A stretch of DNA of 39,646 bases from Verrucomicrobiota bacterium (GTDB lineage Bacteria > Verrucomicrobiota > Verrucomicrobiia > Limisphaerales > SIBE01). Each line of letters begins with the position of its first letter. The first letter of the stretch is position 1. The stretch spans positions 1 to 39,646 of the forward strand of contig VHCZ01000026.1 of assembly GCA_016871535.1 (NCBI GenBank), given 5' to 3'. Below are positions 24,662-32,645 of this stretch, piece after piece. The position numbers and the translations under genes are program-made. The notes under the pieces are model-generated. The model saw only the letters and a list, made by a program, of their open reading frames with translations. It was not told the origin of the DNA and did not search any database.

Positions 24662-24686
24662 CCGCGGCCACGCCCATGTCGCACGC

Positions 24687-24832
24687 TCATCGGCCGGAGG
24701 CTTCCACCAGAGCCGTGGAGAGGGGCTTGCCCTTCGTGTGCAACGGGACAATTTGGTCGCCGCGCAAGGCCAGTTCGGCGTAGGTTTCGCCGCGCTCGTT
24801 ACAGAACTCGACTTCGTAGGCGTCGGGCAAGT
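24687..24832 (-). pseudogene. C-terminal fragment of a DUF4926-like small protein
   Basis: The frame encodes LPDAYEVEFCNERGETYAEL followed by ALRGDQIVPLH, then about 15 further residues to a TGA at 24687. This matches the second half of DUF4926 proteins (about 60-75 aa, ending YEVEFxDxxGxTYAxLALxxxQLxxL), which often sit in toxin-antitoxin-like loci. The first half is missing: upstream it joins a UvrD-helicase fragment. Confidence 0.55.
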
Positions 24833-25041
24833 GAGGAGCAACACCGTCTCCGGGCGGGAAAACGCCACGTAGTGAAGGCGCATTCGGTCAAACTCGGTGA
24901 TGCGATTCTCCGGCTCGAAGGCCGGGCGTTGGAAGAAAGGCTGCAAATCCCGGTCGATTTGTTATCCCGTGGAAAGCTGATTGTGCAGCGAGCCGACGAC
25001 GACGACAGGAATTCAAGCCCTTTCGCCTGATGGATCGTCAT
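24832..25041 (-). pseudogene. UvrD/PcrA-type helicase fragment with frameshifts
   Basis: MTIHQAKGLEF (the conserved motif V region of superfamily 1 helicases) begins at 25041. The next residues fit only after a frame change (PVVVVGSLHNQLSTG), then another frame gives QPFFQRPAFEPENRITEFDR and LHYVAFSRPETVLLL (motif VI region, VAxSRxxxxL). So a stretch of about 70 residues carries two frame changes and has neither the N-terminal nor the C-terminal part of the helicase (usually over 600 aa). It is a clear relic of a nuclease-helicase gene. Confidence 0.7.
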
Positions 25042-25112
25042 GACCTGTCCAAATCAAGATAATCACACCGCCACGGATGCGACAAGACCGGGAAATCGGG
25101 AATTCAGTGAAG

Positions 25113-27734
25113 TTACGGTATTCTTGCGTGCCCTCCAAGCAATGGCTGACTCTTACGTCGCCAGACGGCAACGCACCCCACCAGCGTCGCGAGCGAAACT
25201 GAAGCACCAACTTGAAAGGCGCGGTCGCGGTAAACCAGCGTGATCCGATGCGTACCCGGCGGCACTTCGAGGGCCTGGAACGCGTGGTTGGCGCGCCAGA
25301 GTCGGGTGGCGTTTCCATCCACCGTGGCTCGCCAGGCGGGATAATGGGTTTGCGCCACGACTACCCAGCCCGACTGCCTGGCCTCAACCTCCAATTCAAT
25401 CCTCTGACTTGCTATCTTGCTCGACGTGATCCGGATGTCCGTTTGATTGGTCGCGGTAACAAAAGATCGAGCTTCCAGCGGCAGATAGACGATCTCGTTT
25501 GGCCTGAAGTTGGCATTGGTCAGGCCGCGGAGCGTTTGCGCGGCATCTGCAAAAACGGGCCGTTGCCCACCCGTGACAAGCGGCAAAGCAGTCGGACGCT
25601 TGGTCCATTCCACAACTTCTCCCGGAGCCGTCGCGAGCGACACGGCCAGGAAATCGGCGAGACCCGGCCAATCCGCGTTGGTCGAAGCATACAGCAGCGA
25701 TTGCACTTCCGCCTGTTCCCGAACTTGAAGCGTGGACGAGCCGTTCACTTTCGGCGCGCCTTCGAGCAAGTTGAGATTGGACCAGAGCGCCAGGCGCTTG
25801 CCCAGAAGATCGCTTTGCCGATCAGCGACGCGGCTCAAGAGAAGATGTTGCTCGGCGTGCGGACTGATCATCACCCGGCCCTCTCCGTGGCGAGGCGGCG
25901 GCGTTTTGTGCTGCAACTCGAACAGACCGGGCGCCAGCGCGTACGTCGGGAGCGTCGGATTCTGGTTTGGGACGTGGGTCAACGCGTCCACGAAGAGCAA
26001 ACTTAAGAGTCCAAATCCCGTCGCGCATCGCCAAAGCGACTGACGAACGCGGCCCAAGGCAAACAACAATCCAACGCTCGCGACCAGGAAAGCGGCTCGC
26101 CAAACCCCGCAGCGCAACACCGCCGGCCAGTGGTCATAGATCGTCGGGAACTGCCGCGTAAATTCGACGAGCAGCGCAATTGTGATGAACAGTCCTGCGC
26201 TCAAAAGAAAAAGAAGTCGCCTGGACGCGCCCATGAACTGCGATCCGTTCGGGACCGCGGATAGCACGGATGGGCGTGGATTAACATCCGGCGATGGCGC
26301 CCGTTCTGCGCTCATCGGCGTCATCCGCGAAATCCGCGGTGCTTCCGACTCTCCTTCCTTAGCGCTCCCGGCAATCCATTTCACCGCGAACGCCGCCAGC
26401 AACGGAACGGCGAAAGCAGTCAGCACGACAAACTTGATTGGGTAACGCGCAAAACCCAGGAGCGGGACGGCGGTCTTAACCCAGAGGTAAAGAAATCCGT
26501 TTTCTCCCAAGGCCATCAGCAGCGAGAACAGAGCCAGGCCCGCGAGCAGCCAGATCCGCCGGCCTCTAACAACGCAAACTGCAAATAATCCCAGGAGCAG
26601 CGCCGTGACGCCGAGATAGGTCGAGGTCATGAATTCCTGCCCCATCTGAAAGAAGATTCCTTGCGGTGTGAGAAAACAGCGGAAGAGCGGGAAGACAAGG
26701 TTCGCCCATCCCCAGGGCGGCATCGACCACTTCGCGGTCGCGAATTCCGCGCTGCGCTGGGAGTGAGCGAGCAAGTCGAAGAAAGGCAGCAATTGCGCGG
26801 CAGATAATCCGCACACCAGCAGAACAACCACAGCGGGTCGCACTATGTGAAGCCAGGCTGAACCACCGTTACCGTCGGCGGCTGAGCTGTCGTGGATGTG
26901 GAACACGCCTTCCCCCTCACCCTGCCCTCTCCCTTGGAGAGAGGGAGCATTGACTTCGACGCTTTGAGAAGTCGAACGTGCCAGGTCGCTGCAAGCGCGG
27001 GATGTATTTTCCCCTCTCCCTGAGGGAGAGGGAAATGGTGAGGGGGAAGGCGCCATTCGAAACGCGCGACGCAGCCACTGCAAACGGCGATGAACGATCC
27101 GGGAGTCTGCGGTCCAGAGAACCAATAAGAGTAGCCAGGTGAGCAGGACGATTTCGGGAACGCCCGCCAGCAATTGCATGGTCGCGGCCGAAGCCGCCAC
27201 GATCAGTGTCCTTCCGCCTTCGCGCCAGGCGCGTTCGGTCCACAGCACAACCCACGGCATCCAGCCCAACGCGACGGCGTAGTTCGGCCAGTTCAGGCAG
27301 GATAGCGTGATGCCATTAAAGACAAACGCCACGCCGGCCACGCTCGCACTCAATCGATGCTCTGTCCATCGGAACGCCAGAAAATACATCCCCAGCCCGG
27401 CCCAGAACAAGTGCGCGAGGCAAAAGAAATTCAGCGACCACGGCAACGGCAGCACCACATAGAATAACGAGAAGGGATACAGCGCCATCGTTCCCCACTG
27501 GGCGAGGAACGGCGCGCCACAGTTGCTGAGCGGATTCCAAAGCGGCCATTCCCCACGCCAAAAACTCTCGTGATGATAGAAGATCATGGGGTAAGCCAAC
27601 ACGCCGAAGTCGCGATAAAAAAAAGTGTGGATTCCCAGCGCGACCTTGGGAAAAGCGCAGACGATGGCGAGCGCGAGCAACAGGGCGAAGCGCGCCGGAG
27701 TGAACCAAGCATCTTTGATTTCATTGGCGTTCAT
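25113..27734 (-). CDS. YfhO-family multi-pass membrane protein (paralogue A)
   Basis: 873 aa, with about 12 or more transmembrane helices and a soluble C-terminal domain (about 650-850) ending VVVAQTHYPAWRATVDG and APPGTHRITLVY-like sequence, the hallmark of YfhO-like proteins implicated in glycosylating lipoteichoic acids or other envelope polymers. The N-terminal TFFYRDFGVLAYPM and WNPLSNCGAPFLAQWGT match GT-C-type glycosyltransferases, in which the first loop Asp is catalytic. ATG 27734 is chosen because GAAGG lies 7 bases upstream; the open frame reaches 27914 but there runs through a repeat. It is tandem to a paralogue at 27976. Two low-complexity insertions (about residues 220-290 and 460-505) lie in cytoplasmic or periplasmic loops; the first is a palindromic repeat. 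Confidence 0.85.
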   Translation of the reverse strand: MNANEIKDAWFTPARFALLLALAIVCAFPKVALGIHTFFYRDFGVLAYPMIFYHHESFWRGEWPLWNPLSNCGAPFLAQWGTMALYPFSLFYVVLPLPWSLNFFCLAHLFWAGLGMYFLAFRWTEHRLSASVAGVAFVFNGITLSCLNWPNYAVALGWMPWVVLWTERAWREGGRTLIVAASAATMQLLAGVPEIVLLTWLLLLVLWTADSRIVHRRLQWLRRAFRMAPSPSPFPSPSGRGENTSRACSDLARSTSQSVEVNAPSLQGRGQGEGEGVFHIHDSSAADGNGGSAWLHIVRPAVVVLLVCGLSAAQLLPFFDLLAHSQRSAEFATAKWSMPPWGWANLVFPLFRCFLTPQGIFFQMGQEFMTSTYLGVTALLLGLFAVCVVRGRRIWLLAGLALFSLLMALGENGFLYLWVKTAVPLLGFARYPIKFVVLTAFAVPLLAAFAVKWIAGSAKEGESEAPRISRMTPMSAERAPSPDVNPRPSVLSAVPNGSQFMGASRRLLFLLSAGLFITIALLVEFTRQFPTIYDHWPAVLRCGVWRAAFLVASVGLLFALGRVRQSLWRCATGFGLLSLLFVDALTHVPNQNPTLPTYALAPGLFELQHKTPPPRHGEGRVMISPHAEQHLLLSRVADRQSDLLGKRLALWSNLNLLEGAPKVNGSSTLQVREQAEVQSLLYASTNADWPGLADFLAVSLATAPGEVVEWTKRPTALPLVTGGQRPVFADAAQTLRGLTNANFRPNEIVYLPLEARSFVTATNQTDIRITSSKIASQRIELEVEARQSGWVVVAQTHYPAWRATVDGNATRLWRANHAFQALEVPPGTHRITLVYRDRAFQVGASVSLATLVGCVAVWRRKSQPLLGGHARIP
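26906..27052. repeat. 147-bp inverted-repeat element inside paralogue A
   Basis: The ends CGCCTTCCCCCTCACC (26906-26921) and GGTGAGGGGGAAGGCG (27037-27052) are perfect complements, with further pairing CCCTCTCCC/GGGAGAGGG inside. The element is exactly 49 codons long and is read in frame by the host gene, giving PSPSPFPSPSGRGE...LQGRGQGEGEG. The loop it occupies contains comparable repeats in the paralogous gene. Confidence 0.8.
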
Positions 27735-27814
27735 TGGCGTGCCTTCGCGGTTCAACTGAGTGGAGGCGGCTCGTTTCATTTCAAGATAACGCCTCGGTTT
27801 TGTCCGGCGAGCCG

Positions 27815-27948
27815 GCAGCGCAGAGTTGAACTCTGCTGCATCGCCGATTTGCAATCGGCGGCGCTCCGGCGAGTTCCAGGGCGTTGGAGGTTTCCGGGCT
27901 CTGGTGGAATGCAATTCCGCGATACGGCAGATTGAAAATCTGCGCTAC
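27815..27948. repeat. 134-bp hairpin-stack repeat, copy 2
   Basis: It has the same ends as copy 1 at 17503-17636 (GCAGCGCAGAGTTGAACTCTGC and AAAATCTGCGCTAC) and the same length. Inner palindromes CGCCGATTTGCAATCGGCG and GGAATGCAATTCC correspond to the inner hairpins of copy 1 but in swapped order. It lies between the two YfhO-like genes. Confidence 0.8.
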
Positions 27949-27975
27949 CACCGGGCAACAATGAGGCCTCACATT

Positions 27976-30528
27976 TCAAGTCAGGCTCCACTTCATCCAC
28001 AGCCACGCGCAAGCCAGCAGGCTCAGCACCGAAAGCGCCGTGCCGGCACGGAAGGCATTGTCCACGTATTCCATTTGCACGGCGTGGCGCCCCGCCGGCA
28101 CCTCGACAGCTTGAAAGGCGTAGTTCGCCCGCCACAACTTCGCGGGTTTTCCATCAACGTAGGCCTTCCACGGATGATAAAACGCCTGCGCAACGACCAC
28201 CCACGCAGGCGCGTCGGCTTCAACAGTCAGGAGGATCTCGTGAGCGCGGATTTGCGTTACTTGAACCTGCACGCCCGCGGAATTTGTCACGGCGGTTTGC
28301 GCGCTCGCTGGTGTTGGCAAATACACGCTGCGCGCGGCGTCGAAACCCGGCGCGGCCATCGCGCGAAGAATCTCCGTGTCGTCCGCGAAAACAGGCGTTT
28401 GCCCGCCAGTCGCGAAAGCCAGAAAGTTTCTCCGCGGCTTCCAATGAATGACTTTGTCTTCCGCCGTGAATTGGGAGACTCCCAGAAAAGTTTCCAGCGC
28501 CGGAACCGAGGCATTCGTCGTCGCGTAGAGAAGGGCGCGCACGCGGCTTTCCTCCCGCACGTACAACGAAAAGAACCCGTCCAGTTTGGGGATCGAATCG
28601 AGCAAGTTGGCATTCGCAAACAACGACAGCCGGCTGTAAAGCACGTCATCGACCGCGTTCGTGATCGCGAGATGGTTCAGCCGAAAGTCGGCGAGCGGAC
28701 TGATCATGGCGCGCGATTCGCCCAGCTTCGGTTCGGGCGCGAGCTTCAAATGGTCCTTCGCGAGACTGGCCTCATACACCGACGGCTCGATCGTGGGATT
28801 CAAGCGCGGCGCGTGCGTCATCGCATCCAGCCAGAGCAGCGCGACTAAACTCAGGCTCGGAATCGGAGAAGCCCCCCACCAGCGCGAGCCAAGGCCTGCC
28901 GTCGCTGCCATGATCAGGACCAGCAAGCCCCCTCGGCTGAGTCCGCTTTGCCAGGTGGCTGTCCACTGGTCGGTCGGCAGAGGATGTGTGCGCGCAAACC
29001 AAAGGATCGCGCCGATGAGCACGAGGCAGGTTGCGCCGAAGAGCACCATTGGAATGAGAAGCGTTTCGCGGTGCCCTGACGGCGCCGAGTCACGCTTACG
29101 CGTTGCGCCGTTGACCCGATCTGCGTTCTTCTCCCTCTCCTCCTCGGTCGAGGAGAGGGCCGGGGTGAGGAGTCGCTCGGTTTCTCCGTCCGCTTCCTGG
29201 CAACGACTCCCATCTCGACTCGACGCATTCCGCAGTGCTTGAATTCCGAACGCCGCCAACAGCGGCAAGGCAAAACTTGCGATCACCACGAACTTGATGG
29301 GAAAGCGGACGATTTGGAGCGGCGGAAACAACTCCCGCAGAACTCGGTAAAGATAACCTGGGTCCCCCAGCGCCAGCGCCAAACTCAGAATCATCATCCC
29401 CGTCAAAACCCAGAGCCTCGCATCACGGATTCTTGCGAACCCCACTCCCGCAAGCAGGAGCACGCCAATTCCGGCGTAATACGACGAAACCCAGTATTGG
29501 CCGTGCTGAGCAAACACGCCGTGGTACGAAGGAAAACATCGGAAGAGCGGGACGAGGAAATTGGTCCAACCCCACAGTGGCATCGGCCACGACGTATCGC
29601 TGTATTCCGCGTCGCGCTGCGAATGCGCGAGCAAATCGAAAAACGGCAACATCTGCGCCGCGGTGAGGCCTGCGATAAGAAAAAGGATGCCGGCGAATCT
29701 GAGGAAGACGCGTTTGCGCCCACGTAGGGCAGGCTTCCAGCCTGCCGGTTCGAGAGGCATCTTGCCTCGCGAATCGATGCGAGGAGATTCAGCGCCAATT
29801 CCGTCCGACCTCCGCTCCCCTGACCTCTCCTCCCTTTCGTGAAGAGGGCGAGAATCCCTTGATCCAACCAGATCGGCGATCCACAGCACAGAAACGATCA
29901 CCCAGGTGAACAGAATGATTTCCGGACCACCCGTCAACATCTGCGCGGCGCCGGCCAGGGAGGCCAGAAGGATCGCGCGTCTCCCCTGGCGCCACGCCTT
30001 TTGCGCGAGCAGGACCACAATGGGCATCCAGGCGAGCGCGGCGATGTTATTCGGCCATTTCAGGCAACTCAACGTGAGTCCATTGAAAGCGAAGGCAATT
30101 CCCGCCACCGCTGCCGCCAACCGATTTCCGGTCCACTGAAAGCCAAGAAAATACATTCCGATCCCGGCCAGATAAAGGTGCAGCACGCAGAAAACGCCCA
30201 GCGACAAGGACAACGGAAAGAGCACATAGAACAGCGACAGCGGATACAGCGTCATCGTGTTCCACTGCGCCAGAAAAGGCAGGCCGCAATTGTTGAACGG
30301 ATTCCACAACGGGATTTCCCCTTGCCACAAGCTCTCCCGATGAAAGTGGGCCAGCGGATAACCAAAGATCGCAAAATCCCGATGGAAGAAAGTCCGCGAG
30401 CCGAAGATGACATCCGGAAAAGCGGCCAGGACCAAAAGCGCCAGCAGGCCGGCAAATCGTTGCGGCTTGAACCACGCGTCCAGATTCCCGCCCGTTGGCG
30501 TCGAGGCCCCGCTCGCCGAAGACAACAT
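27976..30528 (-). CDS. YfhO-family multi-pass membrane protein (paralogue B)
   Basis: 850 aa and clearly paralogous to the gene just downstream (TFFHRDFAIFGYPLAHFHRE, WNPFNNCGLPFLAQWNT, AAQMLPFFDLLAHSQRDAEY all have near-identical counterparts). It shares the architecture: GT-C-like N-terminal half with an Asp in the first loop, many helices, and a soluble C-terminal domain ending with AWVVVAQAFYHPWKAYVDG. Its probable role is envelope polymer glycosylation. Two insertions sit in the same loops as in paralogue A: residues about 220-270 (containing GKMPLEPAGWKPALRG) and about 455-500 (containing LLTPALSSTEEERE), both read from palindromic repeats. The start is ATG 30528, with no better alternative. 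The two genes may form one transcript despite the 240-bp spacer with a repeat. Confidence 0.87.
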   Translation of the reverse strand: MLSSASGASTPTGGNLDAWFKPQRFAGLLALLVLAAFPDVIFGSRTFFHRDFAIFGYPLAHFHRESLWQGEIPLWNPFNNCGLPFLAQWNTMTLYPLSLFYVLFPLSLSLGVFCVLHLYLAGIGMYFLGFQWTGNRLAAAVAGIAFAFNGLTLSCLKWPNNIAALAWMPIVVLLAQKAWRQGRRAILLASLAGAAQMLTGGPEIILFTWVIVSVLWIADLVGSRDSRPLHEREERSGERRSDGIGAESPRIDSRGKMPLEPAGWKPALRGRKRVFLRFAGILFLIAGLTAAQMLPFFDLLAHSQRDAEYSDTSWPMPLWGWTNFLVPLFRCFPSYHGVFAQHGQYWVSSYYAGIGVLLLAGVGFARIRDARLWVLTGMMILSLALALGDPGYLYRVLRELFPPLQIVRFPIKFVVIASFALPLLAAFGIQALRNASSRDGSRCQEADGETERLLTPALSSTEEEREKNADRVNGATRKRDSAPSGHRETLLIPMVLFGATCLVLIGAILWFARTHPLPTDQWTATWQSGLSRGGLLVLIMAATAGLGSRWWGASPIPSLSLVALLWLDAMTHAPRLNPTIEPSVYEASLAKDHLKLAPEPKLGESRAMISPLADFRLNHLAITNAVDDVLYSRLSLFANANLLDSIPKLDGFFSLYVREESRVRALLYATTNASVPALETFLGVSQFTAEDKVIHWKPRRNFLAFATGGQTPVFADDTEILRAMAAPGFDAARSVYLPTPASAQTAVTNSAGVQVQVTQIRAHEILLTVEADAPAWVVVAQAFYHPWKAYVDGKPAKLWRANYAFQAVEVPAGRHAVQMEYVDNAFRAGTALSVLSLLACAWLWMKWSLT
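29133..29159. repeat. Hairpin repeat read as LTPALSSTEEERE
   Basis: CCCTCTCCTC and GAGGAGAGGG pair around CTCGGTC. The reverse strand is translated within paralogue B as part of RLLTPALSSTEEERE. I know similar peptides as recurring low-complexity inserts in proteins of this phylum. Confidence 0.55.
29724..29785. repeat. Double-hairpin repeat read as GKMPLEPAGWKPALRG
   Basis: GGCAGGCTTCCAGCCTGCC and GAGGCATCTTGCCTC are adjacent hairpins (29728-29768 approx.). Read on the minus strand within paralogue B they encode GKMPLEPAGWKPALRG. Flanking sequence at about 29815-29860 (CTCTCCTCCC...GGGCGAGAG-like) looks like a second, nested repeat. Confidence 0.6.
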
Positions 30529-30887
30529 AGCTGCGGCAATTTCTCAGAAAGCGCCCGGCGTCCAAAGAAAATTCCGTTCCACTCAATCCACTCACGTTGC
30601 AGCCGCGTAACGCCGACATTCGTGTCGCTCCGATTCTCTTGCGCTTTGGCCGGTCCAATCGTCACCGGATAAAGCGCAATCCACTGCGGTTTATCCGGAG
30701 CGTTCCGTCTCGGAATTCTGGACCGGCCTTCTCCTTGACGGCTCCAGCTCACACACTTACTTTGTGCCAACGTCAAGCCAAAGCGATTTATTGGACCGGA
30801 CAAAAGCGCAGTGGAGTATCCTTAACGCCTCGTCCTGATAAACCGCAACTGCACTGCGTCTATTAACACTGTCGGCAATATTTCACT
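30529..30887. other. 359-bp intergenic region with a palindromic repeat
   Basis: Between the divergent YfhO-like paralogue B and the small coiled-coil gene. It holds the nested inverted repeat at 30648-30728 and a weaker, degenerate relative of it at about 30785-30850 (GATAAACCGCA shared). No gene or assignable promoter was found. Confidence 0.5.
30648..30728. repeat. 81-bp nested inverted repeat
   Basis: The outer arms GGCCGGTCC and GGACCGGCC are exact complements, and the inner arms CCGGATAAA and TTTATCCGG (30665-30698) pair perfectly. It is a cruciform-forming element of the same general kind as the other repeats here, but with its own sequence. Confidence 0.65.
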
Positions 30888-31187
30888 ATGGGCATGATTG
30901 ACCAATTCCAGAAGCTCGATGACCTCATAATCGAAAACACTCAGCCTCCGGTTAGTACAGCGCTTCGTAACCAATTGGCTCTCGTTCGCGAGCAGGTGGA
31001 GGCATATCAAGCATCCTCGGAGAGGCAGGATCAGGCTCTTTCTCGGCAGATGAGCACGATAGAGACTCTTCAGAAGGAGGATCAGCGCCTTGTCGCAGCG
31101 AATGCTGAGTTGAAGCGGAAACGAGCAGCGCGACCGCAGCCAGATGTGCGGATACACCATGGCCCACCGCCGCCGCCGATCAGGTAG
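30888..31187 (+). CDS. Small coiled-coil protein, unknown
   Basis: 99 aa. After MGMIDQFQKLDDLIIENTQP the middle (about residues 30-78) is a long amphipathic helix rich in Gln, Glu and Leu with heptad spacing, typical of a coiled coil. The last 20 residues are basic and then proline-rich (HHGPPPPPIR). There is no signal peptide or known motif. It could be a structural or adaptor protein; no family is recognised. No strong ribosome-binding site was seen. Confidence 0.6.
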   Translation: MGMIDQFQKLDDLIIENTQPPVSTALRNQLALVREQVEAYQASSERQDQALSRQMSTIETLQKEDQRLVAANAELKRKRAARPQPDVRIHHGPPPPPIR

Positions 31188-31320
31188 CGGATGCCGAGGC
31201 GCTGCAGCGAACGGCTTCTCCGCCGTCCGTTCGAGCATCGCGGAAATTCGTGAGCGCTCCGTGCGCTCCACCGCCGCCGCCGAGGCCGTCGCTGAGCTTG
31301 GACGTTAGCCCTCTCACGCC

Positions 31321-31800
31321 ATGAAGAACATCGTCATTCTCGCCTCGGTTGTTGCCGCAGTGATCTTGTCGGGCTGCGCGACCACGCCGCAGCGTCAACG
31401 ATACCGTGTTTCCGTGAATGGGTTGGCGGCACAGACGACCAACGCCCCAGTGTCATTCGTTATTTTGCCCGGCGACAAAGACGTGAGAGCTACCGAGCTC
31501 CAGTTTCAGGAGTATGCTGGTTTCGTGGAGCGTGCCCTGAGCCAGCGTGGTTTTCACCGCGATTCGGCGATAAATTTCTCAAAGACAATTCATGAGCGAA
31601 CGACTGCGAGGAATCCTGGAAAGCAAGCGGGTTATGCGTCGCAAGCTTTCCGCGCTGCCTTTTTCCGACAAGGTCAAGTTGCTGGAACAGTTGCGCGAAC
31701 GCAGTCTCTTGATTGCCTCCAGTCCGCTGAAACGGCGCGAGGCGGCTATCAACAAGGATACGCCGCGCTGAACTCCCATCTGATTCCCGCCGCTGATTAA
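31321..31800 (+). pseudogene. Truncated lipoprotein gene
   Basis: The start MKNIVILASVVAAVILSGCA is a lipoprotein signal with the lipobox cysteine at residue 19, and residues 25-85 (YRVSVNGLAAQ, VSFVILPGDKDV, LQFQEYAGFVERALSQRGF) look like the first domain of a DUF4136-like or related outer-membrane lipoprotein. After GFHRDSAINF (about 31580) the frame loses any protein-like character and continues to 31800 across an intact 59-aa gene in another frame. I infer that the C-terminal part was deleted at about 31585; a full protein would be about 170-200 aa. Confidence 0.6.
31592..31771 (+). CDS. Small helical protein (59 aa)
   Basis: MSERLRGILESKRVMRRKLS then ALPFSDKVKLLEQLRERSLL and ending KRREAAINKDTPR. 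This has the look of the short helical proteins (KLLEQLRERSLLIA pattern) that accompany nucleotidyltransferase genes in related genomes and may act as antitoxin-like partners. No nucleotidyltransferase gene follows here, so it may be an orphan. It lies inside the longer frame of the truncated lipoprotein, in a different frame, and its composition is the more protein-like of the two. Confidence 0.55.
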   Translation: MSERLRGILESKRVMRRKLSALPFSDKVKLLEQLRERSLLIASSPLKRREAAINKDTPR

Positions 31801-32015
31801 CGTCTTGTGACTGATCCACGCCTCCGCGCATCGTTGCCGCGAAGACGACATCCGGGCGTGAAATCCAAAAAACCTTGCGCGGTCCAGGGCCCGGTGTTAG
31901 AAACCTCTCACACTGAATTAGCCAAGATTTCGCGCGAACCAGGCGTGCTGTCGTCGGCAGCGTTCGATAGCCAACTTCTGGCTCGGCGTAGCACCTATCC
32001 AAAAGAAAGGCGACC

Positions 32016-32645
32016 ATGTCCGAAAAACTCGAACCGTCCCAAGTCTCCGGAGTCTCCAGGCGCGGCTTCCTCAAAGGCCTCAGCGTCGGCAGCATGGCCA
32101 CAGGCCTGTTGTCCCCTGCTGTTCCCTCGGCGGAAGCAGCGGCACGAGGATCAGCAATCCAGGGCCCCGGCGAAATCCCCATCACCCTAAAAATCAACGG
32201 CAAGAATCAGAAACTCAGCGTCGAACCGCGTGTCACGCTGCTCGATGCCTTGCGCAATCGTCTCGATCTCACCGGCTCCAAGAAAGTGTGCGACCGCGGC
32301 ACGTGTGGCGCTTGCACGGTCATCGTGGATGGCCATCCGGTCTATTCGTGTTCGATGCTCGCGATCGAGGCCGAAGGCCGCGCTATCACGACCATCGAGG
32401 GTCTGGGCACACCTGCCAGGATGAGCGCAGTCCAGAAGGCGTTCGTGAAACACGACGCGCAACAGTGCGGTTTTTGCACGCCGGGTTTCGTCGTCGCAAG
32501 CACCGCGTTCCTCAGATTGAATCCTAACCCCACGCTCGAACACGCGCAGGCGGGCCTCGGCGGCAACCTTTGCCGCTGCGGAACCTACACCCACATGGCA
32601 GAAGCCGTCGTCGAAGCATCGAAGAGCATGAAAGGAGGCGCCTAA
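32016..32645 (+). CDS. Xanthine-dehydrogenase-family 2Fe-2S subunit, Tat-exported
   Basis: 209 aa; the electron-transfer subunit of a molybdenum hydroxylase. A twin-arginine signal (VSRRGFLKGLSVGS, residues 13-26) precedes a plant-type ferredoxin domain with cysteines 92, 97, 100 and 112 (CDRGTCGAC...SC) and a second 2Fe-2S helical domain with cysteines 151, 154, 186 and 188 (CGFCTPGF, NLCRCGT). The whole complex is probably exported folded through Tat with this subunit as the carrier, as in PaoABC-type aldehyde oxidoreductases. It is the first gene of the operon: AAAGG is 7 bases before the ATG, and its stop overlaps the next start (TAATG). Confidence 0.95.
   Translation: MSEKLEPSQVSGVSRRGFLKGLSVGSMATGLLSPAVPSAEAAARGSAIQGPGEIPITLKINGKNQKLSVEPRVTLLDALRNRLDLTGSKKVCDRGTCGACTVIVDGHPVYSCSMLAIEAEGRAITTIEGLGTPARMSAVQKAFVKHDAQQCGFCTPGFVVASTAFLRLNPNPTLEHAQAGLGGNLCRCGTYTHMAEAVVEASKSMKGGA

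Noticed and set aside
31188-31320. GGACGTTAGCC-like end resembling an integron attC site
   Set aside because: GTTAGCC does not fit the GTTRRRY core and no matching 5' half with the expected arms was found; no integron integrase is in the window.
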